In this document: positions 57,297 through 64,000 of the stretch, piece by piece
How the letters are laid out: each line of letters starts with the position of its first letter
Numbering within the stretch: the first letter of the stretch is position 1
NCBI GenBank assembly: GCA_963805985.1
Contig: CAWDWG010000008.1
Location: 310,001-374,000, forward strand
Reading direction: 5' to 3'
Source: Bog-257 sp963805985
Lineage (GTDB): Bacteria; Acidobacteriota; Terriglobia; Terriglobales; Acidobacteriaceae
Length of the DNA: 64,000 bases
The notes under the pieces: generated by a model
Seen by the model: only the letters and a program-made list of their open reading frames with translations
Database searches by the model: none
Told to the model about the DNA's origin: nothing
Translations under genes and position numbers: made by a program

Positions 57297-59525
57297 ATGG
57301 GCTCGCAACCAGCCGAAGTTCTTGTAGATACCAACGGCAATGTTCTGGACGTGGGGTCAACCTCTCCATGGCCCCGACGTTTATTTTTGGCGCTGGGCGC
57401 GATTGCGCTGATCTATGCATTTCTGGCCGGCTTGCGGACGGTTGCCGATCCCGACAGTTTCTGGCAACTGGCGACCGGACGATGGGTCGCGCAACATCAT
57501 CGGGTGTTCTCGACGGAGATTTTCTCCTACACGGCGCAGGGGCAGCCGTGGATTTACCCCGCAGGTTCGTCGCTGTTTCTGTACTGGGTGTACGTGATCG
57601 GCGGATATTCGCTGTTGTCGTGGGTCGGTGCTGCGGCGGCCGTTGGGACCGTCGCGTTGCTGCTGCGGCGAGGTACTGCGGTGAGCGCAGCCATAGCGAT
57701 CATTGCAATTCCAACCGTTGCAAGCCGTACTTCGCCGCGCGCCGACATGTTCACGGTGGTGATCTTCGCGGCATTTCTGTCCATTCTTTGGGAAAACTAT
57801 CAGACCGGCCGGGCTCGGCTGTGGCTGTTGCCGTTGCTGATGATCGCGTGGGTCAATTGTCATCTGGGATTTGTGGCGGGATTGGGATTGATTGCCGCGT
57901 TCGTCGGTATTGATGTTCTGGGGATGCCGTTTGGCGCGGCGCGGCGGGAGCAAGCCCTGCAAAGGCTGCGGCGAGCGTGGCCCTGGTACGCCGCGACGGC
58001 GGTTGCGACTGTAGTCAATCCCTGGGGCTGGGGTATCTATTCAGCGCTGGTTCGGCAGAATCGAGCGATGGCGCTGCACTCCGGATGGATCGCGGAGTGG
58101 GGCAAGGTGCCGCTGACGTGGCCCGCGGTGACGGCAATCTTTCTGTTCCGCAATGGAAGAAGCTCGTTCTACCTTCTGCTGGCAACGGCCGTGATGGCTG
58201 TAATGGTTACGCTCTACCGCAAGCAATTGGGAGCAGCCATCCTGCTTGTCGGCGCAGTGTACATGGGCATGGCGCACGTTCGGATGTTTGCCGAGACGGC
58301 CTGCGTGATTGTAGTGCTGGGCGGCGCCTATTTGTCCGTGCCGGCGGAATGGGTGACGGAGAGGATCCGGTACAAGCAGCTCCGTTTCGCGCTGGCGACC
58401 TGCATCGTCGTAATGTTTGGCGCGCTGGGTGGCGTGCGCAGCTATGATCTGGTCACCAACCGCAACCATTCGCCGTCCAGCTTTGGCGCTGGGGCAGGCT
58501 GGCAGTGGCCTCATCGCGCGGTGGAATTCGTCAAGCGCGAGAATCTGCCGGGAGAAATCTATAACACCTACAACGAAGGCGGATATTTGCTGTGGATGCT
58601 TGGACCCGAGCGGCGCGACTACATCGATGGCCGGGCCATTCCATTCGGCACCGAGCTGTTTCACCATGAGTCGGAGCTGATGCAGAGTTCGCTGGACTCG
58701 GACCGGTGGAAGCAGGAGTCCGAGAGATACAACATCAATACCATCGTTCTTCCGGTGAACAGGTTTGAAGGCGCGCTGGCAGCGCTGAAGGGCTTCTGCG
58801 CAAGTACCGACTGGGCGACGGTGTATCTTGACGAAGTCTCTGCCATTTTTGTTCGCCGAACGCCGCAGACCCAGGACCTGATCAAGCGTAACCAGGTGGA
58901 TTGTGCGACCGCGCCCTTGCCGGCGGAACCGATCGTAAAATCGCGTGCCGGAGCCTTCAATCAATGGGCCAATTCTGCCAGCGTCCTGGCGGTGCTGGGG
59001 CGCAATTCAGAAGCACTGGCAGCAGCCGACAAGGCGGGCGCACTTTCGCCGGGCAATTCCTTTGTGCCCTGGTTGAAGGGGACGGTCTACCTGGCGATGG
59101 ACTCGCGCAAGAGCGCAGAGGATGAATTCGCGTGGGCTGTCCATCTGGAGCCGAAAGAGTCGTTGATGTGGTTCTCGACCGCAACCCTGTTCAAACGCGA
59201 GGGACGCAACGCGCCGGCGATTGTGTCGCAGCGGATCGCGATTGAGCTGGCGTCGGCGCCGCAGCCGTCGGAGATGCTGAAGCTGGCTGAACTCTACCTG
59301 GAAACGCATCAGCCCAAACCAGCGCTGGAGTGGTTCGACAAAGCCGAGCGAAATGCTCCCCCGGACCTGCTGGCTGCTACTGGCGCAAACAGCTTCCGCT
59401 GTCGGATTGCAATGGGGCGGGCCGGCGCGTGGCGAGCGCTCGGAAATAGCGATCGCGCCAGCTACTTCGATCAGGAAGCAGTGAAGGATCTGGTGCCGGC
59501 AAACGATCAGAGCAGCAGCAAGTAA
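57297..59525 (+). CDS. Polytopic membrane protein with C-terminal TPR domain
   Basis: A 742-residue protein from the ATG at 57297. Ten to twelve membrane helices lie at 30-420, with loops such as DPDSFWQLATGRWVAQHHRVFSTEIFSYTAQGQPWIYP, a pattern of acidobacterial and deltaproteobacterial membrane proteins that look like glycosyltransferase-39-type enzymes (acidic D-P-D in the first loop). Residues 530-742 carry TPR-like helices (NSASVLAVLGRNSEALAAADKAGAL...PWLKGTVYLAMDSRKSAEDEF). The substrate is unknown. With the preceding gene it forms a likely two-gene unit for envelope glycan or lipid modification, an inference from fold only. Confidence 0.78.
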   Translation: MGSQPAEVLVDTNGNVLDVGSTSPWPRRLFLALGAIALIYAFLAGLRTVADPDSFWQLATGRWVAQHHRVFSTEIFSYTAQGQPWIYPAGSSLFLYWVYVIGGYSLLSWVGAAAAVGTVALLLRRGTAVSAAIAIIAIPTVASRTSPRADMFTVVIFAAFLSILWENYQTGRARLWLLPLLMIAWVNCHLGFVAGLGLIAAFVGIDVLGMPFGAARREQALQRLRRAWPWYAATAVATVVNPWGWGIYSALVRQNRAMALHSGWIAEWGKVPLTWPAVTAIFLFRNGRSSFYLLLATAVMAVMVTLYRKQLGAAILLVGAVYMGMAHVRMFAETACVIVVLGGAYLSVPAEWVTERIRYKQLRFALATCIVVMFGALGGVRSYDLVTNRNHSPSSFGAGAGWQWPHRAVEFVKRENLPGEIYNTYNEGGYLLWMLGPERRDYIDGRAIPFGTELFHHESELMQSSLDSDRWKQESERYNINTIVLPVNRFEGALAALKGFCASTDWATVYLDEVSAIFVRRTPQTQDLIKRNQVDCATAPLPAEPIVKSRAGAFNQWANSASVLAVLGRNSEALAAADKAGALSPGNSFVPWLKGTVYLAMDSRKSAEDEFAWAVHLEPKESLMWFSTATLFKREGRNAPAIVSQRIAIELASAPQPSEMLKLAELYLETHQPKPALEWFDKAERNAPPDLLAATGANSFRCRIAMGRAGAWRALGNSDRASYFDQEAVKDLVPANDQSSSK

Positions 59526-59551
59526 GGCATGATCGCTGCGTGTCCCTAACA

Positions 59552-59687
59552 GGTTGCTGAAAAACTCTTTGCGCAGTTTTTGTGTCGTCGGCTGAAGCCG
59601 ACTCACATACAGAAATAAACGGCCTAGACGCTGACCTGAAGGTCAGCTCTACCTGAACAAAGTCAAAGCGCAAGTTTTTCAGCAGCC
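59552..59687. repeat. Palindromic element, family B, complete copy
   Basis: Ends are GGTTGCTGAAAAACTCTTTGCGC (left, with extra bases) and the reverse complement of GGCTGCTGAAAAACTTGCGC (right). Inside are GTCGGCTGAAGCCGAC and GACCTGAAGGTC palindromes. The element sits between the TPR membrane gene and the GH17 gene. Confidence 0.7.
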
Positions 59688-59725
59688 CGCGCGTTGCGTG
59701 TCGAGGGCGCCGGCGCTTGCGAGCT

Positions 59726-60772
59726 TTAGCCTTCCGACTGCGCGCTGCGGTACATCGGCTGCGACAGGTTGTACTTCTGGGTGGTGCCGGTCAGGGTGTA
59801 CTGCTCGCGCTTGGGCGCTAGGCCGTTGGCCTTCCAGACTCCAAAGAACGCCTCGCTGTTCGATCCGTTGGCCGGACCCTTCCACGGCTCGTCGTAAGCC
59901 TCGAAGACGACCGTCTTCACGTTGTTGGCATCGGCCCAGTCGACCATTGCTTCGTAATACCACTGCGCGTATTTAACATTCGCCAGCTTCGGGTCGGGCT
60001 GGTCCAGTTGGGTTCCTTTGGTCGGCCAGCCGGTTTCTCCTATGCGAATTTCGAGACCGATCCCCTGGTTGGTAAACGCCTGCTGCAGTGCCGCCAACTT
60101 ATCATTCATGCTTTTAGTCACGGCGGCGGTAAACGAAGCCTGCGTATTGCCGATCTTGCTGCCGATATCGCTGTCGAAATAGGCGTACATGGTTGCGTAG
60201 ACTTGCTTTTCACAGGCAGCCAGTAGCGCTTTCAGCTGTTGCTGGAGGTTGTAGCCGGAGTTGTCGACGGCGGCGAGCACGTCCCACCGCTGGCGCGTGG
60301 TAATGGGCAGTTGCGCCGGGGTGAGCGGAGCGCGCTTCAGCTTGGCGTAAGCGATGAGATCCATGATCGCCTGTATCGACTGAGTTCCCCAGATGCACTC
60401 GTTGCCGATCACCAGATCGATACAATTCTTGTATTGCTTGGCCTGCTGGATGGCATAGTCGACTTCAACCTTGGTCCAATCGACGTTGATGAAATCCTTG
60501 TTCTGTTCAACGCCCTGCTGATAGCAGCCGGCTGAGACCTGAATGCCCGCAGCCTTGGCGGCCTGGATATTGAACTTGTTGCTGTCCGAAACCTTGGGAT
60601 CGCCGTCCCACACAAAGGTTCCCTGGCCGTAGGTGAGGATGAGCGGGAAGTGCTCCGCGACCGGCGTCAGCAGCCTCTTAACGGTATCGAGCGAGTAAGC
60701 ATTGTAATAGACAGGACCGTCACCAACCCATGGTCCGACATAGGGCTCAAAAGCGATGCCGAAGATGCTCAT
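59726..60772 (-). CDS. Glycoside hydrolase family 17-like beta-1,3-glucanase
   Basis: A 348-residue TIM-barrel-like protein. IDLVIGNECIWG contains the acid/base Glu (NE motif) and IRIGETGWPT the nucleophile Glu, the two catalytic residues of GH17; FEAYDEPWKG follows as in that family. The start MSIFGIAFEPYVGPWVGDG lies directly at the first barrel strand and no signal peptide is seen; GAGGA precedes the ATG by 5 nt. GH17 enzymes cleave beta-1,3-glucans such as laminarin or callose; one without a signal may work inside the cell or leave by another route. Closest neighbours are unrelated. Confidence 0.85.
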   Translation of the reverse strand: MSIFGIAFEPYVGPWVGDGPVYYNAYSLDTVKRLLTPVAEHFPLILTYGQGTFVWDGDPKVSDSNKFNIQAAKAAGIQVSAGCYQQGVEQNKDFINVDWTKVEVDYAIQQAKQYKNCIDLVIGNECIWGTQSIQAIMDLIAYAKLKRAPLTPAQLPITTRQRWDVLAAVDNSGYNLQQQLKALLAACEKQVYATMYAYFDSDIGSKIGNTQASFTAAVTKSMNDKLAALQQAFTNQGIGLEIRIGETGWPTKGTQLDQPDPKLANVKYAQWYYEAMVDWADANNVKTVVFEAYDEPWKGPANGSNSEAFFGVWKANGLAPKREQYTLTGTTQKYNLSQPMYRSAQSEG

Positions 60773-60954
60773 GCAATTCCTCTAGCGATGAGGTATTTGG
60801 AGTCCCAAAAGGCGTGGAGTAAGGATACCTTAGGACAGCGATCACGGCGAGCAGATGCGCTACTGGGGATGATAGTGGTCCTTCGACTGCGGTGCGCCAA
60901 CCGCAGCGCGCCTACCCTCAGGATGACAGCAGGTTGGGAAGTCGCCACCTCTGC

Positions 60955-62049
60955 TCAGGATGCCACGGTCGAAGAAGCTTGCCTCGCCCACTCGCGCCGC
61001 TTCTCGGCTTTGGCTTTAGTGAAGACGCCGGGGATTCGGGTGCCGCAGTTCGCGCAGCAGCCGTTCTTCAGCTTATTCGACATCACCGAATGCCAGGAGC
61101 GGGTGATGATCGTTTCCTTGCAGCCGGGGCAAATAGTGTTGGCGCCGTCGGAGTAGATGTTGCCCTCATAAACGTATTTCAGTCCCATCTCGCGGGCGAT
61201 CTGCCGCGCGCGATGCAGTGTCTCCGGCGGAGTCGCCGGCTTGTCGCGCAGCTTGAAGTCGGGATGGAAGGCGGTGAAGTGCAGCGGAACATCATCGCCA
61301 AGATTGTTGAGCACCCAGTCGCACAGCTCTTTGAACTCGGAGTCGCCGTCGTTGAGCGTGGGGATGATGAGGTTGGTGATCTCGAACCAGACGCCGGTCT
61401 CGTGGCGAAGCCAACGCAGTGTGTCGAGCACCGGCTGCAGATGCGTCATCGTGATCTTGCCGTAAAAGCCTTCGGTGAAGGCTTTCAGGTCGATGTTGGC
61501 GGCGTCGATGTAGCGATAGATGTCGAAGAAGGCCTCGCGGGTGATGTAGCCGTTGGAGACCATGACGTTGTTGAGGCCGGCGGCGTGGGCCTCGCGCGCG
61601 ATGTCGATAACGTACTCGCCCCAGATCGTCGGCTCGTTGTAGGTGTAGGCGAGATGCGGCGCGCCATGCTCCAGCGCCACGGCGACTACATCTTCCGGAC
61701 TGAGTGCGAGCGAGTTGACCTGATCGGACTTGGCCTTGGAGATGTCCCAGTTCTGGCAGAAGAGGCAGCCCATGTTGCAGCCGGCGGTGCCCATGGAGAG
61801 GATCTTTGTGCCGGGGAAGAAGTGGTTCAGAGGCTTCTTCTCGACCGGATCCATGGCAAGCGCTGCAGGGCGTCCGTAGCCGAGTTGCAGCAGACGTCCG
61901 TCTTCGTTCTTGCGGATGAAGCAGAAGCCGTGCTGGCCTTCTCCGATGTGGCAGTGACGTGGGCAAAGATAGCAGTGGAGGCGGCCATCGGCGGCGGTTT
62001 CGTACCAGCGGGCTTCGTGGACGTCAGTTTGTGACACTGTTAACTGCAT
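60955..62049 (-). CDS. amrS: AmmeMemoRadiSam-system radical SAM enzyme
   Basis: The 364-residue protein has the family's N-terminal cysteine region CYLCPRHCHIGEGQHGFCFIRKN, the radical SAM motif CNMGCLFC (Cys91, 95, 98), GTAGCN, then VMVSNGYI and IDLKAFTEGFYGKI. The C-terminal ~60 residues carry a zinc-ribbon-like CPGC...CCANC. AmrS usually occurs with genes for AMMECR1 and Memo proteins, whose common job is not established. Neither lies within this window near it: a GH17 gene is downstream and an M64 gene upstream. The start may be at 62049 (ATG). Confidence 0.92.
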   Translation of the reverse strand: MQLTVSQTDVHEARWYETAADGRLHCYLCPRHCHIGEGQHGFCFIRKNEDGRLLQLGYGRPAALAMDPVEKKPLNHFFPGTKILSMGTAGCNMGCLFCQNWDISKAKSDQVNSLALSPEDVVAVALEHGAPHLAYTYNEPTIWGEYVIDIAREAHAAGLNNVMVSNGYITREAFFDIYRYIDAANIDLKAFTEGFYGKITMTHLQPVLDTLRWLRHETGVWFEITNLIIPTLNDGDSEFKELCDWVLNNLGDDVPLHFTAFHPDFKLRDKPATPPETLHRARQIAREMGLKYVYEGNIYSDGANTICPGCKETIITRSWHSVMSNKLKNGCCANCGTRIPGVFTKAKAEKRREWARQASSTVAS

Positions 62050-62177
62050 GGTAACTACTTCTTTTTATTGTACCGCTTTTCGATCGCTCTTCGCCTTTCG
62101 CCTGTCGCCGGAGCCATCTACGATTGTGGTGGCGTCACAGCTTCCATTCCGGACCTCATGCTTACAATAGGAAACCT

Positions 62178-63596
62178 ATGAGATTGAACATCAACACAAT
62201 CTTCCTAACCGCCGCGTTCGTGGCCTGCTCGATAACGGCTTCTTCTGCCGCTCAGCCTGCGACGATGCGGCTGGACTACTACCACACCGGCAATGCCACG
62301 CAGGCGATGTTCAGCTTCGATCGCGTGGTGATTGAGCCGCTGCCGTGGCCGGGCGACATGTCGAAGACCATCGACAACACGAACCTTGGCAACTACTTCT
62401 TTGAGGTGCGCGACCAGGCGAGCGGCAAGTTGCTTTACTCGCGCGGCTTCAGCGCGTTGTTCGACGAATGGGTCGACACTGAGGAAGCGAAGAAGCTGAA
62501 TCGCACCTTCTCCGAGTCGCTGCGTTTTCCCATGCCGACCGCACCGGTGAAGATCGTCCTAAAGGAGCGCAAGGAAGGGAAGGACGTCGACTTCCACGAA
62601 GTATGGACGACGACGATTGATCCCAAGGACAAGTTCATCGATCGCACGAATCCGCCGTCGCCGGGGCCGCTGATGACGATCCAGAAGATGGGCGAGCCGG
62701 AGACGAAGGTCAATTTGCTGATCCTGGGCGATGGCTACACCGCGCTGGACCGCGGCAAGTTTGAGAACGACGCCAAGCGCGCGACCGAGATTCTGTTCTC
62801 GCGCTCGCCATTCAAGGAGCATCGCAGGGATTTCAACGTGTGGGGATTGTGTCCGCCGGCCAGCGAGCCGGGAATCTCGCGGCCATCGACCGGCCAGTAT
62901 CGGCATCCGCCGCTGGGCACGTCGTATGACACCTTCGACAGCGAGCGCTACATCATGACCGCCGATAACAAAGCGCTGCGCGATGCGGCGTCGTGGGCGC
63001 CGTACGAGTTCATCGAGATTCTGACGAATTCGCAGACCTACGGCGGTGGCGGAATCTTTAACCTCTATGCCACGGTTGCGGCCGACAGCGAATGGATGCC
63101 GTACGTTTTCGTACACGAGTTCGGACATCACTTCGCCGGGTTGGCGGATGAGTATTACACCTCGGATGTGGCCATCGAGCCGTCGGGGCAGCGCATCGAG
63201 CCATGGGAGCCGAATGCGACGGCGCTGCTCGATCCGGCAATGCTGAAGTGGAAGGATTTGGTGGTCGAGGGGACGCCGGTGCCCACGCCGTGGCGGAAGG
63301 CCGAGTTTGAGGCGTACGAGAAAGACATTCAGGCGCAGCGGCGCCAGATTCGGAAGGAGAACCGGCCGGAAGGCGAGATGAACGCGCTCTTCGAAAAAGA
63401 GAAGAAGCACGAAGACGAGTTGCTGGGCACGGACAAGTACTCGGACCGCGTGGGAGCGTTCGAGGGCGCCAACTACGAGGCGCGCGGGTATTATCGTCCG
63501 CAGGAAAATTGCATCATGTTCACTCGCTATGACCGCTTCTGCGCCGTGTGCCGGCGCGCCATTGAGAAAATCATTGGCATGTACGCTGTTGAATAA
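62178..63596 (+). CDS. Secreted M64-family metallopeptidase
   Basis: I start at the ATG at 62178 (upstream ATG in frame is without a ribosome site). Signal peptide MRLNINTIFLTAAFVACSITASSAA precedes a ~190-residue N-terminal beta domain. The peptidase M64 domain begins VNLLILGDGYTAL (residue ~188), contains ISRPSTGQ and SWAPYEFIEILTNSQTYGGGGIFN, and the zinc motif VHEFGHHFAGLADEY (HExxH at 313-317). A Glu/Lys-rich insert lies at 385-410. M64 includes the IgA-cleaving peptidase of Clostridium ramosum; in soil bacteria its targets are unknown. 472 residues, monocistronic. Confidence 0.9.
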   Translation: MRLNINTIFLTAAFVACSITASSAAQPATMRLDYYHTGNATQAMFSFDRVVIEPLPWPGDMSKTIDNTNLGNYFFEVRDQASGKLLYSRGFSALFDEWVDTEEAKKLNRTFSESLRFPMPTAPVKIVLKERKEGKDVDFHEVWTTTIDPKDKFIDRTNPPSPGPLMTIQKMGEPETKVNLLILGDGYTALDRGKFENDAKRATEILFSRSPFKEHRRDFNVWGLCPPASEPGISRPSTGQYRHPPLGTSYDTFDSERYIMTADNKALRDAASWAPYEFIEILTNSQTYGGGGIFNLYATVAADSEWMPYVFVHEFGHHFAGLADEYYTSDVAIEPSGQRIEPWEPNATALLDPAMLKWKDLVVEGTPVPTPWRKAEFEAYEKDIQAQRRQIRKENRPEGEMNALFEKEKKHEDELLGTDKYSDRVGAFEGANYEARGYYRPQENCIMFTRYDRFCAVCRRAIEKIIGMYAVE

Positions 63597-63825
63597 GGAG
63601 GGTTCGAAAAACGTTGCGCCGGCGCACTTGCCTGTTCCAAGAATCGTCCACCCGTGGAACAGGGCGGTGGGCGCCCATTTACATCTGTTCTGTTGCAGCG
63701 CCCACCTTGGATTTGGGTTACTGGTATAGACGAAGAGCGGGGCGAAAGGTTCACGACCGAAGCAGGTTTTTACAATTCTTCACAAACAGGGGCGAACGGA
63801 GCTCATGACGCCGCTTCGCGGCTTG

Positions 63826-64000
63826 CTAGTTGCTACTTGCTACTTTTCCTTCCGGCAGGATGATCTTCTCGAGATACTCAAGCGGCAGCGGGCCTTGGCC
63901 CAGCGCGCGATCGTGGAATTCTTCCAGCGTGAACTTGTCGCCCATGGCGGCCTGGTATTTCTTGCGCAGCGCCCACCACTGACGCGTGCCGACGAAGTAG
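63826..64000 (-). CDS. C-terminal part of a DUF885-family protein, 5' end outside window
   Basis: The last ~58 residues (QWWALRKKYQAAMGDKFTLEEFHDRALGQGPLPLEYLEKIILPEGK) match the C-terminus of DUF885 proteins, where 'FHD..L..G.lPL..LE' is conserved. The N-terminal bulk lies beyond the window edge. DUF885 includes metallocarboxypeptidase-like and hydrolytic proteins, often secreted, with unknown substrates. The stop TAG is at 63826-63828. The intervening gap 63597-63825 shows no gene. Confidence 0.82.
   Translation of the reverse strand, partial: YFVGTRQWWALRKKYQAAMGDKFTLEEFHDRALGQGPLPLEYLEKIILPEGKVASSN

Noticed and set aside
60892..62034. A 380-codon plus-strand frame
   Set aside because: Opposite amrS, whose radical SAM cysteines are intact.

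Overview
The window looks like a chromosome segment of an acidobacterium, probably of the Terriglobia/Koribacter type. This is inference from family content: many secreted proteins of unknown function, tandem DUF4136 lipoprotein-like genes, a dnaX-ybaB-recR cluster, a carbohydrate-binding V/XII protein and many small palindromic intergenic elements. No phage, plasmid or CRISPR locus is visible. One tRNA gene is present (Leu, anticodon GAG).

Layout. 1-9 kb: end of a beta-propeller protein, a tiny membrane ORF, tRNA-Leu, tpiA, an SDR oxidoreductase, two secreted proteins, and a purC-cvpA-fis-like run in which cvpA is frameshifted. 9-13 kb: a SET-domain protein with a basic tail, then dnaX, ybaB and recR separated by long hairpin repeats. 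13-20 kb: small regulators (a ribbon-helix-helix-like protein with a palindrome over its own start, and a lone receiver domain), a 7Fe-type ferredoxin, a glyoxalase-like protein, a helix-hairpin-helix protein, a twice-frameshifted carbohydrate-binding protein and a transposase remnant. 20-31 kb: PAS histidine kinase, CPBP protease divergent from a TetR regulator, secreted proteins, potassium channel, receiver proteins (one a fragment), two DUF4136 proteins, and a patatin-Omp85 protein. 31-44 kb: ABC exporter, phospholipase D-like protein, amino-acid permease, a secreted methyltransferase-like protein, flippase, secreted HAD phosphatase, menaquinone methyltransferase, aroB and nadB.

44-55 kb is the most interesting part. 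It holds a 7-haem NapC/NirT-type inner-membrane cytochrome resembling Geobacter ImcH, and beside it an 11-haem c-type/cytochrome b fusion resembling CbcL. Both are quinol-oxidising proteins used in extracellular respiration in Geobacter. Nearby lie an AhbD-like radical SAM enzyme (anaerobic haem synthesis), a YwiC-like membrane protein, and three genes of one Crp/Fnr family: one complete, one without its DNA-binding domain, one internally deleted. The complete copy has four cysteines placed like the Fe-S ligands of FNR but a CRP-type recognition helix (RETVTR). Matching this, paired GTGA-N6-TCAC palindromes 22 bp apart lie upstream of the radical SAM gene, the cytochrome fusion and the HTH-less copy. 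Weaker pairs lie before the ferredoxin and the regulator itself. I infer a small redox regulon for multihaem respiration and haem supply, with menaquinol as the likely electron donor.

55-64 kb: two large polytopic membrane proteins, a GH17-like glucanase without a signal peptide, a lone AmmeMemoRadiSam radical SAM enzyme, a secreted M64 metallopeptidase and the end of a DUF885 protein.

Four apparent frameshifts (cvpA, the carbohydrate-binding gene twice, terC) are all repaired by removing one base, so sequence error should be considered before calling these genes dead.
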